A DNA stretch of 64,000 bases from Methylocaldum marinum (GTDB taxonomy: Bacteria; Pseudomonadota; Gammaproteobacteria; Methylococcales; Methylococcaceae), in contig NZ_AP017928.1 of NCBI RefSeq assembly GCF_003584645.1, positions 1,018,981 through 1,082,980 on the forward strand, given 5' to 3'. Position numbers and translations under genes: made by a program. The notes under the pieces are model-generated. The model was not told the origin of the DNA. It saw only the letters and a list, made by a program, of their open reading frames with translations, and did not search any database. This document shows, in pieces, positions 36,514 through 46,722 of the stretch; within the stretch, counting starts at the first letter, position 1, and every line of letters starts with the position of its first letter.

Positions 36514-37980
36514 ATGAAGATATCTGTCCAAGCTGTAGTGTTGTCGGGAGGTGCCGGTACCCGATTATGGCCATTCTCCCGGGAAGCTTACCCGAAGCAA
36601 TTTCTCCCCCTGACCGGAGAGAGGAGTCTATTTCAGGAAACGGTTTATCGAGTGCTCAGTATGGACGCGCCGAAGAACGATTTGGAGCTTCTCTCGCCAC
36701 TCGTTGTCTGCAATGAAATGCACCGTTTCATTGTAGCCGAACAGCTGAGACAGATGGGCCTAGAGCAGAGCGCAATTCTTCTGGAACCGATCGGAAGAAA
36801 TACCGCTCCGGCAGTAACGCTCGCGGCTTTGCAGGCTTCCGAGCTAGAGCGCGACCCGGTGTTGGTGGTGTTACCGTCCGATCACCACGTAGCCAATGTC
36901 GTCGAGTTTCAGGCACGTTTGTCGAAAGCCGTGGAATTAGCGGCAAAAGGCGATGTAGTAACCTTTGGCATTGTGGTTCAGAAACCGGAAACGGGTTTCG
37001 GTTATATTCGGCGAGGACAGGAAATAGCTGATGGCGTATTTGTCCTGGATGGTTTCACCGAAAAACCGGATGCGCGAACGGCCGCCGAGTACCTGGCCTC
37101 CGGCCGCTATTTCTGGAACAGTGGAATCTTCGTTCTGCGGGCGAGCGTTTGGCTGGAACAAATCGGTCGCTACCATCCCGCTATTCTCGATTCCTGTAAG
37201 GCAGCGCTCTCGGCCGCAAAGCGCGACGGTGATTTCATACGTGTGGATAAAGAGGCGTTTACTCAATGTCCAAGCGATTCAATTGATTATGCCGTCATGG
37301 AAAAACTGGATCAGGGAGCAGAAGGAGGACCTAGGGGAACCGTTTTGTCGCTGGATGTTGGGTGGTCGGATCTCGGTTCCTGGCCGGCCCTCAGTACAGT
37401 AAAACCCATGGATGATTACGGAAACGTTACAATCGGTGATATTTTCCTCAAGGACACCAGGAATTCATTGCTGTACTCGCAGAGCCGTTTCTTGGCCGCT
37501 GTTGGCTTAGAGGACGTCGTAGTGATCGAAACCACGGATGCCGTTCTGGTTGCTCACAAAGATAGGGCTCAGGACGTGAAAGTGATAACCGAATACCTCA
37601 AGAAAGCTAATCGATCGGAGCATGTGTTTCATACGAAAGTGCACCGTCCTTGGGGCGATTATGAGTCTATCGACAACGGCTCACGGTATCAGGTCAAACG
37701 GTTGACAATCAAACCTGGGGCAACGCTGTCGCTGCAGATGCATCACCATCGAGCTGAACACTGGATTGTCGTTAAAGGCACGGCTCGGGTCACTCGCGGC
37801 GAAGAAACTTTTCTTCTGACCGAAAACGAATCCACCTATATTCCGCTCGGGATTAAGCACAGACTTGAAAATCCTGGCACAATTCCTTTGGAAATCATTG
37901 AAGTACAATCCGGAAGTTATCTCGGCGAGGACGACATTGTTCGGTTCGAAGACCGCTACCATCGCCTCGAATCTCAATAA
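36514..37980 (+). CDS. manC: Mannose-1-phosphate guanylyltransferase / mannose-6-phosphate isomerase
   Basis: 488 residues, the bifunctional type II form. The nucleotidyltransferase half starts with GGAGTRLWPFSREAYPKQF and has FTEKPDA; the C-terminal cupin half has RPWGDYES, QMHHHRAEHWIVVKG and YIPLGIKHRLENPG. It makes GDP-mannose for polysaccharides such as exopolysaccharide or O-antigen. It stands alone. The 291-base gap before it shows only a TATACT at 36474 as a possible -10. Confidence 0.96.
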   Translation: MKISVQAVVLSGGAGTRLWPFSREAYPKQFLPLTGERSLFQETVYRVLSMDAPKNDLELLSPLVVCNEMHRFIVAEQLRQMGLEQSAILLEPIGRNTAPAVTLAALQASELERDPVLVVLPSDHHVANVVEFQARLSKAVELAAKGDVVTFGIVVQKPETGFGYIRRGQEIADGVFVLDGFTEKPDARTAAEYLASGRYFWNSGIFVLRASVWLEQIGRYHPAILDSCKAALSAAKRDGDFIRVDKEAFTQCPSDSIDYAVMEKLDQGAEGGPRGTVLSLDVGWSDLGSWPALSTVKPMDDYGNVTIGDIFLKDTRNSLLYSQSRFLAAVGLEDVVVIETTDAVLVAHKDRAQDVKVITEYLKKANRSEHVFHTKVHRPWGDYESIDNGSRYQVKRLTIKPGATLSLQMHHHRAEHWIVVKGTARVTRGEETFLLTENESTYIPLGIKHRLENPGTIPLEIIEVQSGSYLGEDDIVRFEDRYHRLESQ

Positions 37981-38006
37981 TCTACTGATTTTAGAATTCA
38001 CAACGT

Positions 38007-39098
38007 ATGACGCTTCATTGCGGGATCGTGGGGCTGCCCAACGTCGGCAAGTCCACACTGTTTAATGCTCTTACAAAGGCAGCCATTGCAGCCGAAAACT
38101 ATCCTTTTTGTACCATTGATCCGAATGTGGGCGTGGTTCCGGTACCCGATCCACGCTTAGACGCATTGGCCGAGATCGTAAAACCGGAACGTGTAGTACC
38201 GACAGCGATCGAGTTTGTCGATATTGCCGGCCTAGTTGCCGGTGCCTCGAAAGGGGAAGGGCTGGGAAACCAGTTCCTTGCGCATATCCGGGAAACCGAT
38301 GCCATAGCCCACGTGGTTCGCTGCTTCGAAGACGAAGATGTCGTCCACGTAGCAGGGAAGGTCGATCCAATTTCGGATATCGAAATTATCAATACCGAGT
38401 TAACCTTGGCCGATCTGGCTACAGCCGATAAGGCCCTGCTGCGTGTAACGAAATCGGCAAAATCAGGAAACAAGGAAGAACTGGCAAAAAAGCAGGTTCT
38501 TGAAAAACTGCTGGAACATCTCGACTCCGGCGAACCGGCGCGGACACTGGCCGTCGACGACGAAGCTAAATCGCTGTTCAAGGACTTGCACCTTCTCACA
38601 ATGAAGCCAACGATGTACATCGCAAACGTACGCGAGGATGGCTTTGAAAATAATCCGTATTTGGAGCAAGTGCGTGGCTTTGCGGAAAAGGAGAGCGCGG
38701 TAGTCGTACCGGTTTGTGCCGCATTCGAGGCCGAAATTGCGCAGCTGGATGATCATGAAAAGGGAGACTTTCTGCAGGAAATGGGGTTGGATGAGCCGGG
38801 CTTGAACCGCGTCATCAGAGCCGCGTATCGGCTGCTTAATCTGGCTACCTATTTTACGGCCGGGGTCAAGGAAGTGCGGGCGTGGACCATCCCGGTCGGC
38901 GCAACCGCTCCTCAAGCCGCAGGAGTGATTCACACCGATTTCGAGCGCGGATTCATTCGTGCCGAGGTGATCGCCTACGATGATTTCATCGCGCATCGTG
39001 GTGAACAAGGTGCTAAAGATGCAGGTAAATGGCGCCTCGAAGGCAAGGATTACGTTATGCATGATGGCGATGTGGTTCATTTCCGTTTCAACGTCTGA
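38007..39098 (+). CDS. ychF: Redox-regulated ATPase YchF
   Basis: 363 residues, universal Obg-related family. G1 [10 protein letters not shown]3 [20 protein letters not shown], an NxxE-type G4 replacement (ANVRED) that explains ATP preference, a coiled coil, and a TGS domain at the C-terminus (RAWTIPVG ... DVVHFRFNV). It associates with ribosomes. It is the last core gene before the integrase. Confidence 0.97.
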   Translation: MTLHCGIVGLPNVGKSTLFNALTKAAIAAENYPFCTIDPNVGVVPVPDPRLDALAEIVKPERVVPTAIEFVDIAGLVAGASKGEGLGNQFLAHIRETDAIAHVVRCFEDEDVVHVAGKVDPISDIEIINTELTLADLATADKALLRVTKSAKSGNKEELAKKQVLEKLLEHLDSGEPARTLAVDDEAKSLFKDLHLLTMKPTMYIANVREDGFENNPYLEQVRGFAEKESAVVVPVCAAFEAEIAQLDDHEKGDFLQEMGLDEPGLNRVIRAAYRLLNLATYFTAGVKEVRAWTIPVGATAPQAAGVIHTDFERGFIRAEVIAYDDFIAHRGEQGAKDAGKWRLEGKDYVMHDGDVVHFRFNV

Positions 39099-39160
39099 CC
39101 CTAGAGCGCCATTTCTCAGCATTTCACAAGATTGCTTAGAACCCACAAATCAGCGCTAGA

Positions 39161-39183
39161 ACCCCGGAAATTCCGGGGTTTTT
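39161..39183 (+). terminator. Rho-independent terminator of ychF
   Basis: CCCCGGA (39162-39168) pairs with TCCGGGG (39172-39178), followed by five T. The island starts just beyond it. Confidence 0.88.
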
Positions 39184-39319
39184 CGTTTCCATGAGTTGCA
39201 TGAAATTGCCCGGCCTTGCTCGCGTAAAGTGACTACGCTGGTGTATACGGAGATTGGACGAGGCGAAACAAGGTGTATATGATCCTTCTGTCGTTCCTCA
39301 TTGCCGATCTCGTGACACC

Positions 39320-40516
39320 GTGCTGACAGATGCCCACTGCCGTGCTGCCAAACCGAAGGAGCAGCTCTACCGCCTGAATGACCTTCGCGGCCTTTACCTC
39401 GAAGTGAAGCCCAATGGGGTGAAGGCTTGGCGCTACCGCTTCAAGCTGGGCGGTAAGGGGTCGTGGTTTGCGCTGGGCGACTACCCCACCGTCAGCCTTG
39501 CTGAAGCGCGGGACAAGTGCGAGGAAGCGCGGAAGCTGGTCAAGCAAGGCATCAACCCCGTCCAGCATCGGCAGCTTGAGCGCCTCAAGCGCGAACAGGA
39601 TTCCACCAATACCTTTGAGACCGTTGCCAAAGAGTGGCTGGCTCTGCGGGACTGGGAAGACATCACCAAGAAACGCCGCCTGGACATGCTGGAGCGGGTG
39701 GTCTTCCCCAGCATCGGCAAGCTCCCGGTGCGCGACATCACCCCGGCGCACGTTCTCGACATCCTCACCAAGACCGTGAAGCGCGGTGCGCCGACCGTCG
39801 CCGCCGAAGCCAAACGCACCATGTCCGGCATCTTCGAATTGGCGGTCGCCACCTTGCGGGCAGACAACGATCCTGTCTGGCCCGTCCGCAAGGCGCTGCC
39901 CGCCAACAAGACGCAGCACAAGACGGCGCTGACCACCGCGCAGATCGGCAAGCTGCTCAACGACTTCGACAACCACCGCTGCGGCTATCAGGTCAATTTC
40001 TGCATCCAGTTGATGTGGTGGACACTGGCACGCCCGAGCGAGACAGCAGAGGCGGAATGGGCTGAATTTGATCTCGATGCGGCGCTTTGGACGATCCCAG
40101 CCCGGCGCATGAAAGCCCGCCGCGAGCATGTGGTGCCGCTGCCGACGCAAGCCGTAGAGATGCTGCGCCGCCTGCATGCCATCAGCGGCGACCGGACGCA
40201 CCTCTTCCCCGGCAGGGATGACCGCAACAGGCCGATGTCGGTGCACTCGATCCGGCAGGCGCTCAAGGTGCTGGGCTGGAGCGGCACCTACAGCCCGCAT
40301 GGCACCAGAACCACGGGTAGCACCCGGCTGAACGAAATGGGCTATCGCCCGGATGCTATTGAAGCGCAGCTTGCCCATGCGGAACCCAACTCGGTGCGCC
40401 GCACCTACAACCATGCCACCTACCTCGAAGAGCGGCGGGGCATGATGCAGGCATGGGCGGACAAGCTCGAAATCTGGAAGCGGGAGAGCACAGGTGAAGT
40501 CAGTAGAACACAGTGA
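39320..40516 (+). CDS. Tyrosine recombinase (DUF4102-type island integrase)
   Basis: 398 residues from a GTG; the frame opens at a TTG at 39254. N-terminal arm-binding domain (LTDAHCRAAKPKEQLYRLND, GGKGSWFALGDYP), SAM-like core-binding domain (about 105-185), then the catalytic domain with Arg in TLARPSETAEAEW, HGTR in place of the usual HxLR box, the late His in LAHAEPNSVR and the candidate nucleophile in YNHATYLEER. Family members insert genomic islands, often in tRNA genes; here no tRNA is seen and the gene lies behind the ychF terminator. GGTGTATA occurs twice just upstream (39240, 39272) and might be arm sites. Confidence 0.92.
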   Translation: MLTDAHCRAAKPKEQLYRLNDLRGLYLEVKPNGVKAWRYRFKLGGKGSWFALGDYPTVSLAEARDKCEEARKLVKQGINPVQHRQLERLKREQDSTNTFETVAKEWLALRDWEDITKKRRLDMLERVVFPSIGKLPVRDITPAHVLDILTKTVKRGAPTVAAEAKRTMSGIFELAVATLRADNDPVWPVRKALPANKTQHKTALTTAQIGKLLNDFDNHRCGYQVNFCIQLMWWTLARPSETAEAEWAEFDLDAALWTIPARRMKARREHVVPLPTQAVEMLRRLHAISGDRTHLFPGRDDRNRPMSVHSIRQALKVLGWSGTYSPHGTRTTGSTRLNEMGYRPDAIEAQLAHAEPNSVRRTYNHATYLEERRGMMQAWADKLEIWKRESTGEVSRTQ

Positions 40517-41243
40517 GTACCTGCCCGACACGGAGGTAGGACGCTCCTTATTCAGGGAGCGCCTGATTGCAAAAATTCAGCAACATCGCGATTTCAAGGT
40601 GCTGCCACACGAAATACAGTCGAACTTCTTTGAGGAGTTAGCTGCACTCACCTTTTTCGGCACCAACAACTGTTCGGTGGAGACACATAGCCCACGGATA
40701 CGCAAGCTCGAAAAACTGGCCGACAGTTATCGCCGGGTTGCCAATAGCATTGCACTGCTTTCGGAAATAGATGAGCTGCTGCTCGATGATGCCTTTCAAC
40801 ACAGCATGCCTTTGCAACAGCAAAAGAAACTGATGCGACAGCTGGCTGCCCAAGTTGATGGCCTGATAGACGGGATGCGGCAGACGTCTACCAGTACCTC
40901 TGAGCGGCTTTTGCTACGTCTGCAGGGTGCGAGCTTGCTGAAGCAATTGGGCAAACTGGGGGTCGTCTGCAAAATCAACAATGACTTTCAGAAAATCGAC
41001 CAAACTGATGCAGGGCATAGCGAGGAAACCGAGCAAGCACAGCGTTTTCTGCCGGATCTGTCGCAGAGCATGACCCTTGCCATGCTCTGCACCATGCTGG
41101 TTCTCTTCAACAGCGGCCAGGTCGTTGAATGGAGCTACTGCCGCAGACTGCTGTTGGAAGGGATAACCTTGCACAAAGCACACACTCCGGATAGAGCTAA
41201 CGCCGCCAATGGTTCCCTGCGCACCCATTGCCGTGTAGACTAA
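40494..41243 (+). CDS. Unknown helical protein of the island
   Basis: 249 residues from a GTG with GGGAG 8 bases upstream; overlaps the integrase end by 23 bases. Mostly alpha-helical and charged, with a leucine-rich middle (about 85-165) and one hydrophobic stretch near 198-212 (MTLAMLCTMLVLFN). I recognise no family. Position between integrase and methyltransferase suggests island cargo. Confidence 0.7.
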   Translation: MKSVEHSEYLPDTEVGRSLFRERLIAKIQQHRDFKVLPHEIQSNFFEELAALTFFGTNNCSVETHSPRIRKLEKLADSYRRVANSIALLSEIDELLLDDAFQHSMPLQQQKKLMRQLAAQVDGLIDGMRQTSTSTSERLLLRLQGASLLKQLGKLGVVCKINNDFQKIDQTDAGHSEETEQAQRFLPDLSQSMTLAMLCTMLVLFNSGQVVEWSYCRRLLLEGITLHKAHTPDRANAANGSLRTHCRVD

Positions 41244-41261
41244 TCTTTATATCTAAAATTC

Positions 41262-42410
41262 ATGTCAAACACAAGTACTCAGAACGTGGCCCTAGCCTAC
41301 AAAAAAGAAAATGCGCTGAACGCAATTTGCCCTTACTTTACGATGTTTCCGCTTGAGTATCCGAATAGGGTGCTCAAAAAGCATCTAAAGGAACAGCCAG
41401 TTGTGCTCGACCCATTTTGTGGTCGGGGCACCACGTTATTCTCTGCTCGAAAATTTGGACTTTCTGCCTGGGGTATTGATTCGTCGCCTGTCGCTGTTGC
41501 TATTGCGAAAGCCAAACTTGCGAGCTGCAACATCGAGGCTCCTCTAAAGCTTGCTGCGGAACTGATTGCAGACGCCGAGCCAGCCGACTTGCCAGACACT
41601 CCATTCTTCCGTGCCGCGTATCACTGGTCGACGCTCCGTGATATTTGCGCTCTGCGCGAAGGATTGCTTGGACTCGGAAATGAAACGGATGCGTCGTCCA
41701 TATTGCGTGCTGCCGCACTGGGATGTTTGCACGGCCCACTCCCCAAGCATCTTGAGAACGCGGGCTACTTTTCAAACCAAATGCCAAGGACTTACGCGTC
41801 AAAACCGGACTACGCTGTTCGATTCTGGAAGGAACGCGACCTCAAAGCCCCAAAGATTGATGTACTCCGAGTATTGCGTCGAAAGATAGAGCGGTTGGCT
41901 GGACTTGATCAAGCCTCCCCATGTCCGATATCTCATGTCCTACATGGAGATGCTCAGTCGGAAGAGTTATTTCAGTCGATTAGTAATGTACCCTCGGTTG
42001 TAATAACTTCTCCCCCCTACTATGGAATGCGAACATATGTTCAAGATCAATGGTTGAGAAACTGGTTTCTGGGTGGCCCTGATTCCATTGACTATTCTGC
42101 TGGCCCGCAACTTGATCACGGTGGGCAACAGGCATTTGCAGCTTCGCTTGGAAATGTTTGGCGCAATATTGCCAATGCTGCTTCGTCCTCCGAATCGCTC
42201 CATATGTACGTCCGATTCGGAATAATTCCGTCAGCGTTGGTTGATGCAAAAAAGCTCTTCAGAGACTCTTTGCAAGAATCTGGAATCAATTGGCGCTTGG
42301 TTTCTACGCGCTCAGCAAAGTCAGCTGATGTTGGCAAGCGGCAAGCAGATCAGATGAAAGCCGAGTCTGCCGCCGCCGTCGAGTTTGATTTTCACGTCGA
42401 AAGAGTTTGA
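41262..42410 (+). CDS. DNA methyltransferase (N4-cytosine or N6-adenine type)
   Basis: 382 residues. Motif I is DPFCGRGTT (about residue 50-58) with GIDSSPVA after it; the catalytic motif IV is TSPPYYG near residue 248, separated by about 190 residues that may hold the target recognition part. The order I before IV fits an alpha-like arrangement, and TSPPY is common in N4-cytosine enzymes; the modified base cannot be settled. The gene has no nuclease partner next to it on its own strand and is convergent with the helicase-nuclease gene (12-base gap). It looks less GC-rich than its neighbours, suggesting separate transfer. Confidence 0.85.
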   Translation: MSNTSTQNVALAYKKENALNAICPYFTMFPLEYPNRVLKKHLKEQPVVLDPFCGRGTTLFSARKFGLSAWGIDSSPVAVAIAKAKLASCNIEAPLKLAAELIADAEPADLPDTPFFRAAYHWSTLRDICALREGLLGLGNETDASSILRAAALGCLHGPLPKHLENAGYFSNQMPRTYASKPDYAVRFWKERDLKAPKIDVLRVLRRKIERLAGLDQASPCPISHVLHGDAQSEELFQSISNVPSVVITSPPYYGMRTYVQDQWLRNWFLGGPDSIDYSAGPQLDHGGQQAFAASLGNVWRNIANAASSSESLHMYVRFGIIPSALVDAKKLFRDSLQESGINWRLVSTRSAKSADVGKRQADQMKAESAAAVEFDFHVERV

Positions 42411-42422
42411 TTACTGTTGCTG

Positions 42423-45400
42423 CTATTGGTGGTAACGCAGCTTCGCTTGTCTCGACGTTGATCCGAACGAGACCTGATTAACAAGTTCCTGATTACAGAA
42501 TTCGTCGACATAGTCTTTGATCGCGTGTGCCGTTTCGAGTGCCTTCTTGTCTTGAGGGACGTGCCCTGCGAGGGTCATTGGCATGACTACCAAGCACTTG
42601 GCCATCGCGCGTGAGATGGCCACATTTGTCCTCTCTAGCTGCATTAGGAACGCTTCCTCTCCCATGATCACGTCTGCGTCCCCGACACCAAAAGTCACGA
42701 CGATGGTGTGTCGCTGACCGCCCTGGAACTTTTCCACAGTATCAACGGCCGAGTCGATCAAGTTCGGCGGATCAGACGGGAATATTGACCGCAGTTCGCG
42801 AACCACCAGGGCACGTTGAGCGCGATGCGGCGTCACGATTCCGATGCACTGCCCCCAGAACTGATCGGGCGTAGGTGACGCATGCGTCACGGCATCTCGC
42901 CCATCAAGTTCCGCGCTCACCGTCTGCCTCAAGCACCATGTCAAGGCGGCGACGATCTTGGCTTCGAAAGAATTGCTTTGGGACGACAGATCATCGTCAT
43001 GGAGCAACGTCAGCACCTTCTTCGTGGGGTCAAGAATATCTGGCCACAGAGATGACCAAGGGAAGACCCCTGGAAAACCTGATGCGGGAGTTGGCACCGC
43101 AGCCAAGAGATGAAGTGCCGTCGCGGCGTTTGAGGCCTTCAACGTCGATCGGTAGCCGATCGTGCGGGCATAGGCCACAATGTCCTCTGCCGAGCGGTAG
43201 TTCTCTTCCAGCGGACATGGAACAATTTGGCTGCCAAACGGACGATCGAGCAGGTATTTCTGGATGCTGCCCACCAGGTATTCGGCGCCCTTGGGTGGTT
43301 CAAGCGCCATGATTGGCGGCATCTGAAGATGATCACCAGCAATGATCAGTCTCGCATCGTCTTTCAAGGTGGCCAGTGGCGAGATTGCATGTGTGACCTG
43401 AACCTGAGAGCTTTCATCGACAATCACGACGTCAAAAATCGGCGCAACATGGCGACCATAGGTCCACTCGGCGAGCTTGTACGCCTGCATCGTCGCCGTG
43501 GCGACAATCGTGACTACATCGGTTTTCGCCAGACTAGCAAGACAGTCCTGTGTTTCCTGATTGCCCTGGTTCAGGTTGAATGACTCAACGAGCAGATGTG
43601 ACTTGCTTGACGAGAACACCTTTGGGGTCTGCGACGAGGAATATCCAACAAAGACCTCAGCAGGACAGGTTGAATCGTTGTCTAACGCCTCAACAACACG
43701 ACCAATAATCTCCTCAACAGCCTTGTACGTCGGTCCGGCGACCAGCAATTTCAATGGTTGGCCCCGCCGCACGGCATCATGAACAAGGCCGTGAATACAT
43801 CCAGCTAGTGTCTGCGTTTTCCCGGTGCCTGGCGGCCCCCAGATAATCGTCAGCCCTCTTTCCGCCGCCTGCGCGACAGCATCGGTCTGACTCTTGTTCA
43901 GGCTGTGCTTGGCCTTGGCGTAGGCTGCTACCGAAGAGGCCTGCGTCGCAGCGACGACGGATGTCGCGTGAAGAGTGTCGGCCTCCCAGAGTACGCGGGC
44001 AAGAGGAGTAACCGGGTCTGAGCCGGGGCGCGGAGTCCTCGCCCCCATCGCAGTGGCCGCATTGCTATCTGCCACCGCTATTGACGGGTTCCCTACTGCA
44101 GTGAGAATCCGCTTGACCGTCTCGTACCACTTGAACGAACCCTGGCCTTTGGTGATAAAGATGTCGTTCAGCAGATCGACAGTGGAGTTGGCCAGCAGAT
44201 AAGGTACAAAAGCCGGTTCACGCCAGTTGGTTAGCTTCAGGACAGCCTTTTGCATGCCTCTGTCAAAGGACACAAGCGTTACGGAAAGTGCGGACCACAG
44301 CGGTGCGAGCAGCGTGTCGTTCTGCCCTGGGTAAAGCGGCGCGCCACCGGCGATCAGATCCCTTCCACGCTGCAACGGAAGCCCAGGATGACCTTCCTTG
44401 CCGAGAGCCAAATAGCCTTCGTTGTCGTCGAGCTTGGCTTCGGTGGACCCAGGAAGCACGTCGAATACGTACTCATTCGGGGTTCCTGTAGCTTGCCCGT
44501 TGGTGAGCCGAACCGCTTCGTAACTGGCCTCTAGTGCCTCGGCATCAAGCGCCAGGCGCTGGTGGGACTCCAGCTTTCTGGTGTGATACTGCAACTCCTC
44601 CCACCAAACCCAAAGCTTGCTGTCGAACGCGACGTCGCGAGCGCCCTGAGGAATAGACAATGTCAGCTTTGGAGCGTTTGCCTTGAGCTGCCCCTTGAAG
44701 TCCGTGCGTAGTCTCTCGACGACGCTGTTCAATGCCCGGCATTGCTTCTCCAGCGCATTGCCGAATTCTTGAATGACGGTGTTGCGGGGAACGGTAACGG
44801 ACCCCCGTTTAATCGTGGTGACGTTGCTCCAAATCTCATAAATGCGTTCCCGAGGAATGCCGTTGGTGAGGAATTCACGATAGAACGCATCACCCAGCCG
44901 AACTGGTCCAGGGCCCGAATAGTAGGTTTCAACGGTATCGAACAGGGTGATCACATGAGGTGTTGGGGCAAAAACAACTCGTCGGATAATCTCATCAACG
45001 AAAACAACGCAGGGGCTGACGGCGCCATCGGGCTTTTCGATCAGTTCATCGGCAGGGAAAAGCCAGGCCAGCGCCTTGGTCTTCCGGTTGGTCAGGCTCA
45101 GCACCCTTGGCAAGTGCCGCCCCATTGCCGCACATAACTCTTCAAACTGTCGTTGCTCCCAGAACGCGATTTGTGCGGTTAGCGGGGTTCGTCCGGCAGC
45201 GCGAACAAATGTCTCAGCCTGATCAATCATGTCAGACAGTGTCGACAGGAGCCCCTCCAAAGCCACCCACTCGTCAGCCAGCGCCTTCTGATCCACGACA
45301 AAGCATTTCGTCGCAAACTGCCGGGGCGACTGTCCCGTCACATAGGCCGTCGCTCTACCAAGTATCGAAAGGCCAGTGAGCAACCCAGCGCTGGGATCGA

Positions 45401-46679
45401 AGTTGACCGCGATCGCTACATGGAGTTGTGGCGCTGGCGCCAAGCTCGCCAGCACGGCGGCGCTGTCCACCATCGTGGCCGAAGAAATTAGGGCCTGCGC
45501 TCGCGCGGGGATACGACTTCGTTCCTTTTTGAGATGACTGTGTTGCTGGAAAGCAGGATGTGCGGAGGGGGCGCTTGCCGCACCCGCCGTGTCCTGAATG
45601 GCATTAATCTGGAGCGTCTTTCTTGCACCTCGTGTCATACCCGCGATTTGGCTCAAGTGCCCAGTCAGCTTCGCTGCGGGGTAGCAGTAGTGGTTCGGCT
45701 GAGCCGCAATTCGCGCTTTGTCCTTCGCATTTGCCCATTTTTCGTGCCCCAACCAGTCGCAGGCACTACACCTGCCATCGACATGCCATTCAAGGTTCTG
45801 CCACCCGTTGGTTGATGCATCGCCAACGGCGATGACCCGGAGCAAGTCCTCCCGGAAGAAATGCAGAACGGTGGGCAGATAGAAGCGCAAGTTGGCGTCT
45901 TCACTGTCGGCAATCAGCGCGTTGAGATACTGAATCGCTGTCGCTGGGGATGTGCCCGACATCAACGCGTCGAGTTCAGACTGGCCTTGCTTGAATCGGG
46001 TCCACAGGTAGCTGCGAATCGTTACGAAATACTCATTCTGCAACCCCTGGTCGGCGATCCAGTTCGCAAGAAAAAGTGCGTAAAGCGCGACTTCGGCGGA
46101 GTAGCTCGGATTAGCCTCGCTGGTGTGCTTTACATCAATGATGCTCAATGCACGCCGCGTCTCAGTTGCCGGGTCAATTCGCCGACGACATCCGTCTGGC
46201 CCCACCTCCTCGTCATCTGCTGTGGCCTGGCGCACGACGATGATGTCAGGAATGAGCCCTGCGATTGGCGGCACCTGAGTGATCTGTCCGGGTTGCAGAC
46301 CAATATTTGCCATCACGGCGTTCTGGAAGGAAGAGGGCTCGAACTTCCCTTGCAGGATGATCGACGGCAAGGCTGTTACCTTGCCAAGCAACGACGCGAG
46401 CGGGGCCTTGACTGGTTTGTTTGCGCCTCCCTTGTCCGGCTGATAGATGACCAGACTGCCGAACGCCTGAATCAACTGATCGTTGCGCTCATCCTCAAAA
46501 TCCCGTCCTGCCGTTTGGAGGACACCGATTCCAGGACGTGCCTGCAACGGAACCGGCATGCCATGCGAATTAAGCTCCGAGTCTTCATGCAAAGACAGAT
46601 AAAGTTCGCGATCGCACTTGGTCCGCAGGAACATGGACAAAGTGCTTTTGGAGATTCGTTTCTTTGCAGTGCTCGGCAT
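42423..46679 (-). CDS. Cas4/RecB-like nuclease fused to SF1 (UPF1-like) helicase
   Basis: 1418 residues. The N-terminal part (about 1-350) has a PD-(D/E)XK pattern: Asp in GLIPDIIVV (D145), IDVKHT (D182, K184) and a following helix with E196 and Y200. A Cys at 22 and a CSACDW ... YC group near 305-335 could bind an Fe-S cluster as in Cas4 and AddB. The C-terminal part (from about 920) is a complete SF1 helicase: GPPGTGKT, VVIVDESSQ, AGDHLQMPP, PLEENYRS, VTPHRAQR, EKFQGGQ and NVAISRA. A processive DNA or R-loop degrading enzyme is the likely role. It is the last gene of the restriction array, 43 bases after the DUF262 gene. Confidence 0.85.
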   Translation of the reverse strand: MPSTAKKRISKSTLSMFLRTKCDRELYLSLHEDSELNSHGMPVPLQARPGIGVLQTAGRDFEDERNDQLIQAFGSLVIYQPDKGGANKPVKAPLASLLGKVTALPSIILQGKFEPSSFQNAVMANIGLQPGQITQVPPIAGLIPDIIVVRQATADDEEVGPDGCRRRIDPATETRRALSIIDVKHTSEANPSYSAEVALYALFLANWIADQGLQNEYFVTIRSYLWTRFKQGQSELDALMSGTSPATAIQYLNALIADSEDANLRFYLPTVLHFFREDLLRVIAVGDASTNGWQNLEWHVDGRCSACDWLGHEKWANAKDKARIAAQPNHYCYPAAKLTGHLSQIAGMTRGARKTLQINAIQDTAGAASAPSAHPAFQQHSHLKKERSRIPARAQALISSATMVDSAAVLASLAPAPQLHVAIAVNFDPSAGLLTGLSILGRATAYVTGQSPRQFATKCFVVDQKALADEWVALEGLLSTLSDMIDQAETFVRAAGRTPLTAQIAFWEQRQFEELCAAMGRHLPRVLSLTNRKTKALAWLFPADELIEKPDGAVSPCVVFVDEIIRRVVFAPTPHVITLFDTVETYYSGPGPVRLGDAFYREFLTNGIPRERIYEIWSNVTTIKRGSVTVPRNTVIQEFGNALEKQCRALNSVVERLRTDFKGQLKANAPKLTLSIPQGARDVAFDSKLWVWWEELQYHTRKLESHQRLALDAEALEASYEAVRLTNGQATGTPNEYVFDVLPGSTEAKLDDNEGYLALGKEGHPGLPLQRGRDLIAGGAPLYPGQNDTLLAPLWSALSVTLVSFDRGMQKAVLKLTNWREPAFVPYLLANSTVDLLNDIFITKGQGSFKWYETVKRILTAVGNPSIAVADSNAATAMGARTPRPGSDPVTPLARVLWEADTLHATSVVAATQASSVAAYAKAKHSLNKSQTDAVAQAAERGLTIIWGPPGTGKTQTLAGCIHGLVHDAVRRGQPLKLLVAGPTYKAVEEIIGRVVEALDNDSTCPAEVFVGYSSSQTPKVFSSSKSHLLVESFNLNQGNQETQDCLASLAKTDVVTIVATATMQAYKLAEWTYGRHVAPIFDVVIVDESSQVQVTHAISPLATLKDDARLIIAGDHLQMPPIMALEPPKGAEYLVGSIQKYLLDRPFGSQIVPCPLEENYRSAEDIVAYARTIGYRSTLKASNAATALHLLAAVPTPASGFPGVFPWSSLWPDILDPTKKVLTLLHDDDLSSQSNSFEAKIVAALTWCLRQTVSAELDGRDAVTHASPTPDQFWGQCIGIVTPHRAQRALVVRELRSIFPSDPPNLIDSAVDTVEKFQGGQRHTIVVTFGVGDADVIMGEEAFLMQLERTNVAISRAMAKCLVVMPMTLAGHVPQDKKALETAHAIKDYVDEFCNQELVNQVSFGSTSRQAKLRYHQ

Positions 46680-46722
46680 ATCAGAACATTTCCAGACAAT
46701 CAGGCATTTGTAGAATCGGCAA

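Noticed and set aside
39099..39320. tRNA gene as integrase target
   Set aside because: No cloverleaf or T-loop motif can be formed in the region; only the ychF terminator is present.
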